Counted from the first letter of the stretch, positions 1 through 9,221 are shown. The stretch is 64,000 bases of DNA from Candidatus Sulfotelmatobacter sp. (GCA_017883385.1 JADGNQ010000006.1:48012-112011); one strand, 5' to 3'. Program-made: numbers and translations. Notes: generated from the sequence alone by a model not told the origin.

Positions 1-39
1 GCAAAAGAAAACCCCGGGTCCGCTTTGGCGGAACCGGGG
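1..39 (-). terminator. Rho-independent terminator of the minor-pilin operon
   Basis: Bases 12-23 and 28-39 form a 12-bp stem with one mismatch around the loop TTTG. Read on the minus strand the stem is followed by TTTTCTTTTGC. It lies 20 bases beyond the stop of the last pilin gene, where an intrinsic terminator is expected. Confidence 0.85.
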
Positions 40-59
40 CAGCTAATCGTACCAACGCA

Positions 60-2984
60 TTACTGCGGTGTGAAGTTCTGGTGGTAGCTCAGGTTGACGA
101 CGTCCTGGAACTCCGGCGTGGCTGGCGGCAGGTTGGCCGGGTTCAGGAACAGCACGTCAAAGAAGTAGTTACGAGTCGGCGGGTTGTACACCGTAGCGCA
201 GCATTTGAACGTGCCGGTGGCATACTCAGAGTAATACATGCTGACCAGCGACCCGTCGTAATGTAGCGTACTGTCCCAATTCTCCAGGTACCGCAGGAAG
301 TTGTGCAATCCTCCGTCGGTTCCGAAGTCCTGGCTGACGTTGGCCCAGGTCGGTATGGGGAACGGGACGTTCTTTCCGCCAGAAACCGCCATGCGGTAAT
401 ACGCGTCCGCGCCGGCACTGCGGCTGACGGGGTCGGTTGGGAACATCAGACTGCCCATATCACTCCAAGAGTTGGAGAGAACCGTGACCGAGTCGGCGAT
501 GATGGACGCCGCCGAATGGGGAGCATGAGTGGGGGTTGCGGCATTCGCGGTTCCCCAGAACGGATCGGAGGCACTGGTGTTGTAGTTGCCCTGAACGTAC
601 ACGGGGTTCTCGGAAGTGATGGTGAACCCGCCGCACCCAGTGGGGTTGGCCGCATTCTGCACGCATAAGCTGGCGGGCGGCATAACCGGCAGGAAGCTCT
701 GCTGCAGGGCGTTCATGCCGCCATCCACGAGCTTCAACACGTGGCGAGCTCCGCTCACAGGATTGGCCATGCCCTTCTGATCGAAGTTGCCGGTAAGGAG
801 CGCGCCGGTTGCGGTGTCATAGCTGGCGCAGTCCACGGAATTGGCCGTGCCCTGGTTGGCGACGGTAATCCGCTTGTACGGATTCAGCGGAACCGTGTTG
901 GTGTTGATCCCGAATCCGTATCCGATGTTCTTCTCGCCCCAGTTGTCGAGGAAACCGTTCTGATCGACATCCTCCGGAGAGTAGCCGTAGTAGGTCGCGC
1001 CTTCCATGACTCCATCCGTGTTGGTGGAGGTCAGGGCTTGGGTTCGGTTCACCACGTCCTCGATCCCGGATTCTCCATTGATCACGCCGATGGCAGTCTG
1101 GCCGCCGTTCGACGGATTGGGCGACGGCAACATGCCGCGGTGATCGGAGAAGTAGAGAACGTAGCCGTTGAAGTTGGTGTAGTTCACGTTGATGCCGGCG
1201 TTGGTGTTGCCCGTGATGTGGGGCTGACCTGCGACGCCAGCGGGGTTCAGCCACCGGGCGAGGTTGCCCACATCGAGTTCAACGGCATTCATGATGCCGT
1301 TGACCGAGCAGGAAGAATAGGTCTTGGTCCCGCTGGTAGTGTTCGCTAAGGCGTTGTCGCGCATCTCGCCTTCGCGCGCATCGTAGAAGTTGATGGGATA
1401 GAAATTGCCCTGTGTTCCTGCGTTATGGGCAGAGCCCGGCACCTGCGGTACCCCAGGCGCTGGGCGAAGCTGCTGCAGGATCAGAATCGCGTTGGGATCA
1501 ATGGCATTCGAACCCGGAGTTAAGGGCGGGTTGTTAAAGATGCGACTGAAGCCCAGTTTCAACCAGTCTCTGGTGACGCCCACACACGGCGTGGGCGGCG
1601 CTCCGTTGCAGTATTCCACCCGGATCCAGGGGCCGGTCATGTTGGCGGGGGTAGCGGGCTGGTTGGTAAGCTCGCCGATCAGCGGGAACAGGGTTCCGGC
1701 GGCCCAACCCAAAGGACCTGCGTCACGGTTCGGACTCACCCAACCCTTGGTGCCCACGTTGCCGAATCCAGCGAACTCGGTTCCGCCCGCGGTCAGCGTG
1801 ACCTGTCCGTTTTGGAATGGATCGTTGCCGGGACTGCTGAAACCGGGCGCATTGGGAAACTGGACGTCGTCTGCGTCGGTGCCCGCGCGCTCAGGGTGAA
1901 GATCGGCTTGCTTGTCGGCGAGGAGGATGCGGATTTGTGCCTTGTTGTACAAGCGCGCACTTCCCAGTGCGCTCGAAGGCGATTCGGTCTGGGGTTTGCG
2001 GATAATCGCAATCGGGTCGGTGCAAGGGGGCGGGTTGCTGGTGCAGCTATTGGACACAAACGGCAACTGCATGTTCTTGGCGCCGGTAAGTGAATTGGTT
2101 ACGAAACCATTGAGAGTGCCCGAAGAAAGACTGGGGAAATTGACGTTGGCTGCGCCGCCGACGCTGGGATAGCCGCCGCTCCAGCTGGCATCGCCGGGCA
2201 CCGTGCCAGCGCCGGGAAGGGCGACACAGTTCGCTCCCACTGGGGGGAACGTATTCAGGGGGCATCCGGAAGAGGCTTTGGGAACGTAGACTGTCCCGCC
2301 GTATCCAGCGCTGGTCGCGTGGCCATTTTCGAGCTGATCCATGACGATCTGCTGGAAGGCTGAGATCTTGTCGTTGAACACCAGGTCGCCGCCCGCGGCG
2401 AGGAAGAGATTCTGGTTGGTGTGCACGCGGCCGCCAAAGCTGAAGTCGGGGCCGGCGAAATAGCTGCAGTCATAACCGCAGAACACGCCAAACTGAAACA
2501 CCGGGATCAGGGCGACTTCGACACTGCGGGTGATGTTGGACGAAGCGCCCGCCGGACGGGTAGCGATGACCTGCAGGGTCATGGGAATGATTTCGGCGTA
2601 GAGTCCCTGATTCGAACCGGAGCTGACGGTGTTATAGCTGCTCTTGGGAGTAATCCCGTCTGGCATCAAGGGCATGTTGATGGTCTCGGTGTAAGTCATG
2701 CTGCCGACCATAGCCGAGGTGGGCGGATTGGTGGTCAGGGCTTGAATCTGTGGATTCTTGGGAACCTGATACTGTTGATAGAGTGCGGCCAAGTCAGAGG
2801 TAAGTTTTTCCATGCCGGACTCGGCGCCGTAGTAGGCCAGATTGGCCTCCAGGTCATTGCCGCCCATTTTGGATTCGTTGGTGACCAGGAAGAGAAGGCC
2901 CGCCGCTACGCCCGACAGCAGCACCAGAATGAGAAGCGCCGCGATCAGTGTGAATCCTCGTGAGTTGTTTTTTCCCTGTGCCAT
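60..2984 (-). CDS. PilX-like minor type IV pilin, unusually large (974 aa)
   Basis: Last gene of a four-gene minor-pilin operon. The N-terminus is a class III prepilin signal, with cleavage expected before the Phe of RGFTLIAALL, followed by one hydrophobic helix and the PilX/GspK-like stretch EANLAYYGAESG. Position +5 of the mature protein is Ala rather than Glu, as is usual for PilX and GspK. The start at MAQG was chosen because it places the signal normally and AGGAG lies 11 bases upstream; an upstream non-ATG start would add eight residues. PilX proteins are usually about 200 aa, so roughly 750 extra residues, rich in Asn, Gly, Pro and Thr, form a domain I do not recognise. It may be a surface-exposed tip or adhesin module. 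The pilin class is secure; the role of the large domain is unknown. Confidence 0.85.
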   Translation of the reverse strand: MAQGKNNSRGFTLIAALLILVLLSGVAAGLLFLVTNESKMGGNDLEANLAYYGAESGMEKLTSDLAALYQQYQVPKNPQIQALTTNPPTSAMVGSMTYTETINMPLMPDGITPKSSYNTVSSGSNQGLYAEIIPMTLQVIATRPAGASSNITRSVEVALIPVFQFGVFCGYDCSYFAGPDFSFGGRVHTNQNLFLAAGGDLVFNDKISAFQQIVMDQLENGHATSAGYGGTVYVPKASSGCPLNTFPPVGANCVALPGAGTVPGDASWSGGYPSVGGAANVNFPSLSSGTLNGFVTNSLTGAKNMQLPFVSNSCTSNPPPCTDPIAIIRKPQTESPSSALGSARLYNKAQIRILLADKQADLHPERAGTDADDVQFPNAPGFSSPGNDPFQNGQVTLTAGGTEFAGFGNVGTKGWVSPNRDAGPLGWAAGTLFPLIGELTNQPATPANMTGPWIRVEYCNGAPPTPCVGVTRDWLKLGFSRIFNNPPLTPGSNAIDPNAILILQQLRPAPGVPQVPGSAHNAGTQGNFYPINFYDAREGEMRDNALANTTSGTKTYSSCSVNGIMNAVELDVGNLARWLNPAGVAGQPHITGNTNAGINVNYTNFNGYVLYFSDHRGMLPSPNPSNGGQTAIGVINGESGIEDVVNRTQALTSTNTDGVMEGATYYGYSPEDVDQNGFLDNWGEKNIGYGFGINTNTVPLNPYKRITVANQGTANSVDCASYDTATGALLTGNFDQKGMANPVSGARHVLKLVDGGMNALQQSFLPVMPPASLCVQNAANPTGCGGFTITSENPVYVQGNYNTSASDPFWGTANAATPTHAPHSAASIIADSVTVLSNSWSDMGSLMFPTDPVSRSAGADAYYRMAVSGGKNVPFPIPTWANVSQDFGTDGGLHNFLRYLENWDSTLHYDGSLVSMYYSEYATGTFKCCATVYNPPTRNYFFDVLFLNPANLPPATPEFQDVVNLSYHQNFTPQ

Positions 2985-3014
2985 AGATAGTAGGTCTCCT
3001 GCCCCCAAAAATCG

Positions 3015-4160
3015 TTACTTGTAACTGTCGCGAAACGACATGTTGCGTGCGCTGACGGAAGTCGCCAGATACATGTTCTGGGACTTGTTGCCGTAGGTGA
3101 TGATGCTTTGCCCCATGACAGAAATGTTGATCTTCTGAATTAAATTTGGCGATTCGCCCACAGCAAGGGGGTTGGGCTGGTTGGCGTCGAGCGCGTTGGT
3201 GGTCGAGTTATAGGTGTCGAAGGCGAATTGCAGATTGATGATGTCATCGGCCACCGGTACCGGAGCGAGCCCATTGACCTGGCGCATCAGGCGCGGCGAT
3301 TGTCCGGCGCCGGGTACGGTCAGGTAGTAGGTGACAGCATATAGGCGGTAAGCGGTGCCCTGCGTGGTCTGTGGAACCGTGACCGGAACCGGGAAGGGAT
3401 AGCCTGCGCCGCCGCTAGCCGCGTAGACGTTGTTGGTGTGGGTTGCCCCGCTCCAGTTGATGTTGAGTGGGTCCAGATTCGCGAAAGCGATCGAGGTCGC
3501 GGTGACATTGGTCGCTTCGCCTACCGCGACAACACCATTGATGCCATTGATAAGAATCAAGTCTCCCGCCTGGATGCCGCCGGCAGCAGTGGGGAGCGGA
3601 GGCGCGGGCGTGTAGGCCGCATTCGGCGTCAGGTTAATCAGTGTTCCGTTGGGAGCACTGGGGAACGTGACGTTGTACTCGAACAGAGGAAAGTTGTAGT
3701 CGCAATAAATCAGGGTGACGCTGTCGTTGATCGCCGGCGCGGGTGCGGCGGGGATAGCGGCGGCGCCTTCCACTCCGTTGGTGTACCCGGGAATGATCCC
3801 GTACATGTAGTTGGCGGCGTAGGTGTGGTTCGGCACATGACAGGTGAGGGTCTGGTCACAGCCAAACTTGGCGGCCGTGGCTCCGCCTCCGAGGGGCAAC
3901 TGGAGCCCTCCCGAAGGCAGTCCAGCGCCAGCCATGCTGACGTCTTTCACGATCAGATCAATGGCGGCGCGCATGTTCTGCTGGGTTTCGGCGCGCTGCG
4001 TGACCAGCATGGTGGAGTTCATGCCAGTCTTGAACAGGCTGGCCATGGCCGCCATCACAATCAGGGCGACCGCCATGGAAACCATGAGCTCCACCAGCGT
4101 GAAGCCGCGTTCCGTTTTTTGTTTTGGCATCTTCATGTTTTCCATCGCTATGCTTTCCAT
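3015..4160 (-). CDS. PilW-like minor type IV pilin
   Basis: Prepilin of 381 aa. The processing site is in ERGFTLVELMVSMAVAL, with Glu at +5 and a following hydrophobic helix, and then the conserved helix region TQRAETQQNMRAAIDLIVKD typical of PilW. The start at 4160 has AAAGG about five bases upstream and lies eight bases after the preceding stop. PilW belongs to the minor-pilin complex that primes pilus assembly in the inner membrane, and its order after pilV is the usual one. The C-terminal part holds beta-rich sequence of no recognised family. Confidence 0.85.
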   Translation of the reverse strand: MESIAMENMKMPKQKTERGFTLVELMVSMAVALIVMAAMASLFKTGMNSTMLVTQRAETQQNMRAAIDLIVKDVSMAGAGLPSGGLQLPLGGGATAAKFGCDQTLTCHVPNHTYAANYMYGIIPGYTNGVEGAAAIPAAPAPAINDSVTLIYCDYNFPLFEYNVTFPSAPNGTLINLTPNAAYTPAPPLPTAAGGIQAGDLILINGINGVVAVGEATNVTATSIAFANLDPLNINWSGATHTNNVYAASGGAGYPFPVPVTVPQTTQGTAYRLYAVTYYLTVPGAGQSPRLMRQVNGLAPVPVADDIINLQFAFDTYNSTTNALDANQPNPLAVGESPNLIQKINISVMGQSIITYGNKSQNMYLATSVSARNMSFRDSYK

Positions 4161-4168
4161 ACCGGCCT

Positions 4169-4771
4169 TTAGTTGAAGTTCGAAATCAGTGCGTTCACCG
4201 TGTACGTGTGCGGAACCGATGATCCGCCGGTCATGTAACTGACGGTCACGGTAAGCTGTTTGAGATTGGGGTTCGTCGTGACGCCGTCGGCGTCCAGAAC
4301 CTTGGAGATCTGAATCTGGCGTGTGAAGTTGGCCAGGCTCATGGCCTTGTCATCGGGGGTGCCCAGGATGCCGTCAGGGCCGGGCAGGACCAGACACTCC
4401 GGTCCTGCCGGGCACGGTACATGAGCGGGGTAGCTAACGTCATCGGCAGTGTTGACCAGTCCGTCGGGCCCGGCAAAGAGAAGCTGCGTGGCGCCAGTGG
4501 TGAAAATTCCACCGCTGCTGATATTCGCGATCTGGTCGAAAGTGACTTGCTGCGCGTTGCGCGCGGTATAAATGCTCTCCATCGCTTCCAGCGTCTTCTG
4601 GCGCGCGATGAGGTTCTCCTGAGCATTGTTGGTTGCGCCGACGGCGGTGGCAAAAGCGGCGATCAGGGTAACGATGCCGATGCTCATGATCGCGATCGCA
4701 ATCATGGTTTCAATGATGGTGAACCCGCTCTGCGGCGATTGCACTTTGCGTTGCGTCATTGTTGTACCCAT
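4169..4771 (-). CDS. PilV-like minor type IV pilin
   Basis: Prepilin of 200 aa with the motif SGFTIIETMIAIAIMSIG, giving cleavage before Phe and Glu at +5. The start MGTT is favoured because GGAG lies about eight bases upstream. The alternative ATG at 4759 overlaps the preceding stop as ATGA but has no visible ribosome binding site. Either way the gene overlaps fimT, pointing to translational coupling. The middle holds an acidic TADDVSY/GTPDDK region that could bind calcium, as some pseudopilins do; that is inference. Confidence 0.85.
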   Translation of the reverse strand: MGTTMTQRKVQSPQSGFTIIETMIAIAIMSIGIVTLIAAFATAVGATNNAQENLIARQKTLEAMESIYTARNAQQVTFDQIANISSGGIFTTGATQLLFAGPDGLVNTADDVSYPAHVPCPAGPECLVLPGPDGILGTPDDKAMSLANFTRQIQISKVLDADGVTTNPNLKQLTVTVSYMTGGSSVPHTYTVNALISNFN

Positions 4772-5376
4772 GTGTTAACTCCACCCTGTTTGTAGAGTCT
4801 CCAACCGCGAACTCTGCCGGTTGTGCCCCAGATGTTGATGGCCCGCGAGCTGTACACATCTCCGGGACGGGTGAGGTAGACGACCCCGTTGTTGTAGTTG
4901 CCAGGGTTGCCGGCGTCGTCTTGAGCGGACCCGTCTGGGTAGAAAACTATGCAAGGGTTGCCAGCCTCGACGACCGCGCAGGCGTTAAAGCCGATAGGGG
5001 CCGCACCGGTGCCGAACCCATCCGGTCCGGGGTTCGGAAAACCCGCCTGCACTGCGAACTGAATGTCCTGCGGCAACGTGTAGGTGGCTACCGTGACCGG
5101 AGCAGGCGACACGGCCGGCGGCGGAACGTAGCCCCAGTACTGCACTGTAATCGTTGCGGGCGCGGTGAATACGAGGATGTAGCGTTTGTTCTTGATGATG
5201 GACTGGTTTCTGTAATTGCGGATCACCGAAACGGTGAGGTCATAGGCCTGGTCCACATGGTTCTGTTTGAACAAAGGCATGAGGGACATGAAGGTCACAC
5301 CGGCCATGGTCATACCGATGGCGATGACGATCAGCAATTCCAGCAACGAGAAACCGCGATTTTTGCTCGATGTCAT
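4756..5376 (-). CDS. FimT/GspH-like minor pilin (first gene of the operon)
   Basis: The prepilin motif NRGFSLLELLIVIAIGMTMA has Glu at +5 and a typical hydrophobic helix, followed by the GspH/FimT pattern with a short helix (VDQAYDLTVSVIRNYRNQS) and beta-strands. The start at MTSSKNRG was chosen because it gives a six-residue leader before the cleavage-site Gly; open sequence upstream to 5562 has no pilin features. It is the first gene of the unit fimT-pilV-pilW-pilX, the order of the fimU/pilVWX genes in other bacteria. Together these proteins initiate the pilus. Confidence 0.85.
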   Translation of the reverse strand: MTSSKNRGFSLLELLIVIAIGMTMAGVTFMSLMPLFKQNHVDQAYDLTVSVIRNYRNQSIIKNKRYILVFTAPATITVQYWGYVPPPAVSPAPVTVATYTLPQDIQFAVQAGFPNPGPDGFGTGAAPIGFNACAVVEAGNPCIVFYPDGSAQDDAGNPGNYNNGVVYLTRPGDVYSSRAINIWGTTGRVRGWRLYKQGGVNTWVQQ

Positions 5377-5716
5377 AAATCTCTTTCGGGGAGGAGCGAC
5401 TCTGTCCAACACGCCGTTAACTCCGTTGAGCCCGCGTCTCGAATCCGGGGAGGACCATTCCGCATCCCCGCTGGCAGACAACAGAGCGGGCGCGCGACCT
5501 TTCATCGCGTCATGGTCCATCCTAGGAACGTGTGGAGATGGCGTCAAAGCACGACAGTCCAATACCGGGGCGTTGGCCTTCTGGTGTGCGGGTGGTTACT
5601 CATGTCACTGACTGATAGCAAGTCAGTTAAGGGGAGGGAAGACCTTGGAGACCGCCTTAATCATGACCCTGGTAACTTGTCCGCCGAACTGCTGGAACCT
5701 AGGATGTGGATCAGGT
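5377..5716. other. Divergent intergenic region between the pilin operon and the PilZ regulator gene
   Basis: About 340 bases separate two divergently transcribed units, so both promoters should lie here. The one clear element is the inverted repeat at 5607-5627. A strong purine run, GGGGAGGG, at 5632-5639 precedes a possible TTG start at 5645. No convincing -35/-10 pair was found by eye. Confidence 0.5.
5607..5627. promoter_or_regulatory. Inverted repeat ACTGACT-N7-AGTCAGT, candidate operator
   Basis: Perfect 7-bp arms (5607-5613 and 5621-5627) with a 7-bp spacer lie in the divergent control region. The 14-bp centre-to-centre spacing is more compatible with a dimeric regulator than with a terminator, because no T tract follows. 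The binding protein is unknown. Confidence 0.35.
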
Positions 5717-6880
5717 ATGACTCTATCTGCTTTGCTGGTGTGCGTGGACGAGACGGCGGCCGAGGTGCTGCGGCGGGTTCTGGACGAACTCAGCCTGCGG
5801 GTCGAGTCTTGTCCGGACCTTGCTCGCGCGGCCATGCGGCTGGCGCAGGAGCGGTTTGATGTAGTGATCGTCGACGGGCAGTCCAACGCTGAAGTGATTT
5901 CCCTGTTGCGCGAAACCCGCGTGTCGCGCCTGAATGACGCGACACTGGCAGTCGCCGTGGTGGCCGGTCAGGATGCCATTCGCGAGATGTTTTCGCTGGG
6001 CGTTAACTTCGTTGTCTACAAGCCGGTGGCTTATGACCGGGCGCTGAGCAGCCTGCGCGCGGCCCGAGCGGTGATGCGCAAAGAAAAACGCAAGAGCGCC
6101 CGCGCTACAGTGCATGCCCACGCGACGATTGACTATGCCAACGTTCAGCAGGAGAAGGCAACGCTGGTCGACCTGGCACAAGAGGGAATGGCGGTACAGT
6201 TTGGCAAGAAGCTGCCTCCGACCAGTAAGGTTTATTTTCAGTTCCAGTTGCCAGGACAGTCGGCGAGCATTCGTCTGTCAGGGCAGGTGGTATGGCAGGA
6301 TTGGAATGGCCGGGCGGGAGTGCAGTTCGTAGACGTGCCCAAGGCTTCGCGGCGACTGCTGACGGAATTCCTAAGTGCCAGTCTCCCGACGGATATGCGG
6401 CAGGAGCAGCTTCCCGAAGTGACGGTTGAGATGGAAGAGCCGCTGCAACTGGCGACAGTATCGGTGGCTGAGCAAACCCACGGAAGCCAGACCCGCCAAG
6501 AAACCATACAAGAGGCATTTGCTCAGAATGGTGCCTCCACGGCACAGACGGATGCAGACAACCGACGCACGCAGACTCGTTATACCTGCCGCCTGGGCGC
6601 GGAAGTCTACCGTACCGGGATCGCGGTCCCCCATTATTGCTGTCTGACGGATCTGAGTTCGGGCGGATGTTACCTCGAGGTGAACCTGCCCTTTGCCACT
6701 GGTTCCTCGGTCGAGATCCTGGTTCGAACCCAGGACCTGAAACTGAGACTGCGCGGATCGGTGCAGACCTCTCATCCTGGCTACGGGATGGGCGTGGCGT
6801 TCGAGCTGAAAACCAAAGAAGAGCGCGAGCACGTCAAGAAGCTGACCGACTTCGTGGCCACGACGACTGATCCTTCCTAA
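5717..6880 (+). CDS. Response-regulator receiver with two C-terminal PilZ domains
   Basis: The first ~120 residues form a receiver domain: LLVCVDE supplies the acidic pocket, FDVVIVDGQ the phosphoacceptor Asp and VVYKPV the conserved Lys. The first PilZ domain has RKSAR (RxxxR) but DLAQEG in place of DxSxxG. The second has RTQTR and DLSSGG, the full cyclic-di-GMP signature. The protein should therefore join phosphorelay and c-di-GMP signals, plausibly for pilus or EPS output given its position opposite the pilin operon. The ATG at 5717 fits the domain boundary. A TTG at 5645 has a better ribosome binding site but would add an odd Cys-rich leader. Confidence 0.8.
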   Translation: MTLSALLVCVDETAAEVLRRVLDELSLRVESCPDLARAAMRLAQERFDVVIVDGQSNAEVISLLRETRVSRLNDATLAVAVVAGQDAIREMFSLGVNFVVYKPVAYDRALSSLRAARAVMRKEKRKSARATVHAHATIDYANVQQEKATLVDLAQEGMAVQFGKKLPPTSKVYFQFQLPGQSASIRLSGQVVWQDWNGRAGVQFVDVPKASRRLLTEFLSASLPTDMRQEQLPEVTVEMEEPLQLATVSVAEQTHGSQTRQETIQEAFAQNGASTAQTDADNRRTQTRYTCRLGAEVYRTGIAVPHYCCLTDLSSGGCYLEVNLPFATGSSVEILVRTQDLKLRLRGSVQTSHPGYGMGVAFELKTKEEREHVKKLTDFVATTTDPS

Positions 6881-6921
6881 AACGACGCTCACCACGGAAT
6901 CGTTCCCGCGTCCAAAGTCTC

Positions 6922-7917
6922 ATGCGAAACCTGTTGCTCCTGTTATTGATGGCAATCTCTGCGGTTGCGCAGGAAACCCCCACGCCACAGCTTCCCGCTC
7001 AGGACGCGATTCGGATCAAGGAGTTCTACCGGCTGGCCGCGGCGATTCAGGATGGAATCTGGCCGGGGTGGAGTAAGACACCGGCACCCTTGATGCTGGT
7101 AACGGCAGAAACGGAATTTCTAACGCACCATCCAACACCTCCGAAGGAATTGAAGAAGGTCGGAGAGGATCTGTACGTGCGTTCGAGGCAGTTTCCAGTC
7201 AATTTCCAGGCGACGTTTCCTGCGTTTGGGCCGCCACCCGTCATCGTCATCGGAGAGCCCGCCAACACAATCAGCAAGACCAGCACGCCTTGGCTGTTCA
7301 CCGCAATGCATGAACATTTTCACCAATTGCAGTGGGCGCAGCCCGGATACCTCGACGCTGTGAATGCCCTTGGGTTGAGCCGCGGCGACACGACGGGAAT
7401 GTGGATGCTGAACTATCCGTTTCCTTACGAGAAGCCCGAAGTGGTGCAAGGGTTCAGCCAGTTGCGGGACCTGCTGCTGCGCGCGGTGAACGAACCTGAC
7501 GGTGCGACGTTTGAAAAACTGGCGAGCGAGTACATCGCGCAGCGCAAGAAGTTCTTCGCGCAGCTGTCGGATGACGATCACAGGTACTTCGCTTTTCAGC
7601 TCTGGCAGGAGGGAATTGCGCGCTATACGGAGGTTCGGGCAGCTGAGGCTGCAGCGCAGTATCGACCGGACGCGGCGTTCGCCGCTCTTTCCGACTTCGA
7701 GTCGTTCGCCAGTTACAGTGCAAGGGCAAGGCGGGATACTCTGGGCGAACTCAAACGAGCGGATCTGGCGACCTGGAAGCGCGAGGTCGTCTACTCTTTC
7801 GGCGCGGCTGAGGGGTTTCTGCTGGACCGCATCCATCCGAAGTGGAAGGATGAGTGTTTTCGACGAATGCTCTCGACGGATTCGTATTTCGAAGGGCGTC
7901 CTGGCGTAAGTCGTTGA
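6922..7917 (+). CDS. Secreted putative zinc metallopeptidase (HExxH), family not identified
   Basis: 331 aa with a short signal peptide (MRNLLLLLLMAISAVAQ, cleaved after AVA). Residues 130-134 read HEHFH, matching HExxH. About 100 residues later QEGIARYTE gives Glu230 in an EGxAxYxE context, which resembles the third zinc ligand of gluzincins. I do not recognise the family, and no protease function can be proven from sequence. No Shine-Dalgarno sequence is obvious before the ATG. The gene starts 41 bases after the PilZ gene and may be co-transcribed with it. Confidence 0.55.
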   Translation: MRNLLLLLLMAISAVAQETPTPQLPAQDAIRIKEFYRLAAAIQDGIWPGWSKTPAPLMLVTAETEFLTHHPTPPKELKKVGEDLYVRSRQFPVNFQATFPAFGPPPVIVIGEPANTISKTSTPWLFTAMHEHFHQLQWAQPGYLDAVNALGLSRGDTTGMWMLNYPFPYEKPEVVQGFSQLRDLLLRAVNEPDGATFEKLASEYIAQRKKFFAQLSDDDHRYFAFQLWQEGIARYTEVRAAEAAAQYRPDAAFAALSDFESFASYSARARRDTLGELKRADLATWKREVVYSFGAAEGFLLDRIHPKWKDECFRRMLSTDSYFEGRPGVSR

Positions 7918-8264
7918 GGCTTCGTGTAAGTGATTGAAAAGTCGTAGAACCGCCCTGGCAGGCTCAAGGGTGCGCGAATTTACAGCGGAGGATGGTTACC
8001 TCCGTCCCCGGAGAGATCGTCGTTGCTAGGGCCGTTTCCGGCTCGGGAAGGGGTATCGTGGACGACGTGTCGGACACGCCAGAGCGCCTTGGGAGACCTG
8101 TCGATGTTATACGCACAATAACGAGCTACATAAATGTACGTATCAATGTGCATGTCACACCGTTACGTTGTCATCCTGAGCGCAGCGAAGGATCTATGCA
8201 CTCTGCCGGGTGCAACGGAGTACATAGGTTCTTCGCTTCGCTCAGAATGACAGCCTGAATCTAA
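7918..8264. other. Intergenic region between convergent genes, holding a dispersed-type inverted repeat
   Basis: About 347 bases lie between the plus-strand metallopeptidase gene and the minus-strand UDP-xylose synthase gene. The only structured part is the inverted repeat at 8169-8252. The rest shows no credible ORF, and no U-tailed terminator was seen. Confidence 0.5.
8169..8252. repeat. REP-like inverted repeat (TGTCATCCTGAGCG ... CGCTCAGAATGACA)
   Basis: The left arm reads TGTCATCCTGAGCGCAGCGA and the right arm is its near-perfect reverse complement ending CTCAGAATGACA, with about 25 bases between. Repeats starting TGTCATCCTGAGCG are, to my knowledge, dispersed in many acidobacterial and deltaproteobacterial genomes. 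Lying between convergent genes, it could act as a bidirectional transcription stop. No transposase is present. Confidence 0.65.
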
Positions 8265-9221
8265 CTACTTGACGGCGCCTTCTTCGGCGACGGCTTTCTT
8301 GAAGTACGCCAGCGATTTGAGCAGGCCGGTCTCCAGATCGATCGTCGGTTCCCATCCCAGTAATTGCCGCGCCTTGGTGATGTCGGGACGGCGCTGCTTC
8401 GGGTCATCCTGCGGGAGCGGTTCGTAGCGGATATTACTCTTCGAGCCGCTAACTTTCAGCACCAACTGCGCGCACTCGAGGATGGTGAACTCGTTGGGAT
8501 TACCGATGTTCACGGGCAGATGCTCGTCTGACTTGGACAATCGCAGGAAGCCGTCGATCTCGTCGCTTACGTAGCAGAAGCTGCGCGTCTGATTGCCATC
8601 GCCATAGACGGTGAGGTCTTCGCCGCGCAGGGCCTGCTTCATGAAATTCGAAACCACGCGGCCGTCATTCAACTGCAGGCGTGGGCCGTAGGTGTTGAAG
8701 ATGCGGACAATGCGAGTGTCGACGTTGTGATAGCGGCGGTAGGCCATGGTCACGGCCTCGGTGAAGCGCTTGGCTTCGTCGTAGACCGAACGCGGGCCTA
8801 TCGGGTTGACGTGTCCCCAGTAGGTTTCTTTCTGCGGATGCTCCAAGGGATCGCCGTAGCACTCGGACGTGGACGAAACGAGATATTTCGCGCTGTACTT
8901 GCGGGCTACGTCAAGGGCGTGAAAAGTGCCGAGAGAACCGACCTTGAGCGTTGCAATGCCGTGGTTGCTATAGTCCACGGGACTGGCGGGGCTGGCAAAG
9001 TGGAAAACGTAGTCGACCTTGCCAACGTCGAAGGGCTCGCAGATGTCCTTTTCGACGAACTCGAAGGCGGGTTCGTTGCGGAGATGCTCAAGATTCGCGC
9101 GGCGGCCGGTCAGCAGATTATCGACGCAGACCACACACCAGCCTTCGGCGAGCAGGGCATCGCAGAGATGGGATCCGAGAAAACCGGCGCCACCGGTGAC
9201 GACAGCTCGTTTTGGGCTCAT
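8265..9221 (-). CDS. uxs: UDP-glucuronate decarboxylase (UDP-xylose synthase)
   Basis: Extended short-chain dehydrogenase of 318 aa. [10 protein letters not shown] near the N-terminus binds NAD, and [11 protein letters not shown] holds the catalytic Tyr and Lys (YxxxK). The motifs [11 protein letters not shown] and [15 protein letters not shown] are typical of UXS enzymes. It converts UDP-glucuronate to UDP-xylose. The ATG at 9221 overlaps the upstream stop as ATGA, so the two genes are translationally coupled and form the two-step route UDP-glucose to UDP-glucuronate to UDP-xylose. Upstream in-frame sequence lies inside ugd and is not used. Confidence 0.93.
   Translation of the reverse strand: MSPKRAVVTGGAGFLGSHLCDALLAEGWCVVCVDNLLTGRRANLEHLRNEPAFEFVEKDICEPFDVGKVDYVFHFASPASPVDYSNHGIATLKVGSLGTFHALDVARKYSAKYLVSSTSECYGDPLEHPQKETYWGHVNPIGPRSVYDEAKRFTEAVTMAYRRYHNVDTRIVRIFNTYGPRLQLNDGRVVSNFMKQALRGEDLTVYGDGNQTRSFCYVSDEIDGFLRLSKSDEHLPVNIGNPNEFTILECAQLVLKVSGSKSNIRYEPLPQDDPKQRRPDITKARQLLGWEPTIDLETGLLKSLAYFKKAVAEEGAVK

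Noticed and set aside
5645..5716. N-terminal extension of the receiver-PilZ protein from TTG 5645
   Set aside because: The upstream ribosome binding site is good, but the added residues are Cys-rich and outside the receiver fold. The ATG at 5717 matches the domain start; it is kept as an alternative only.
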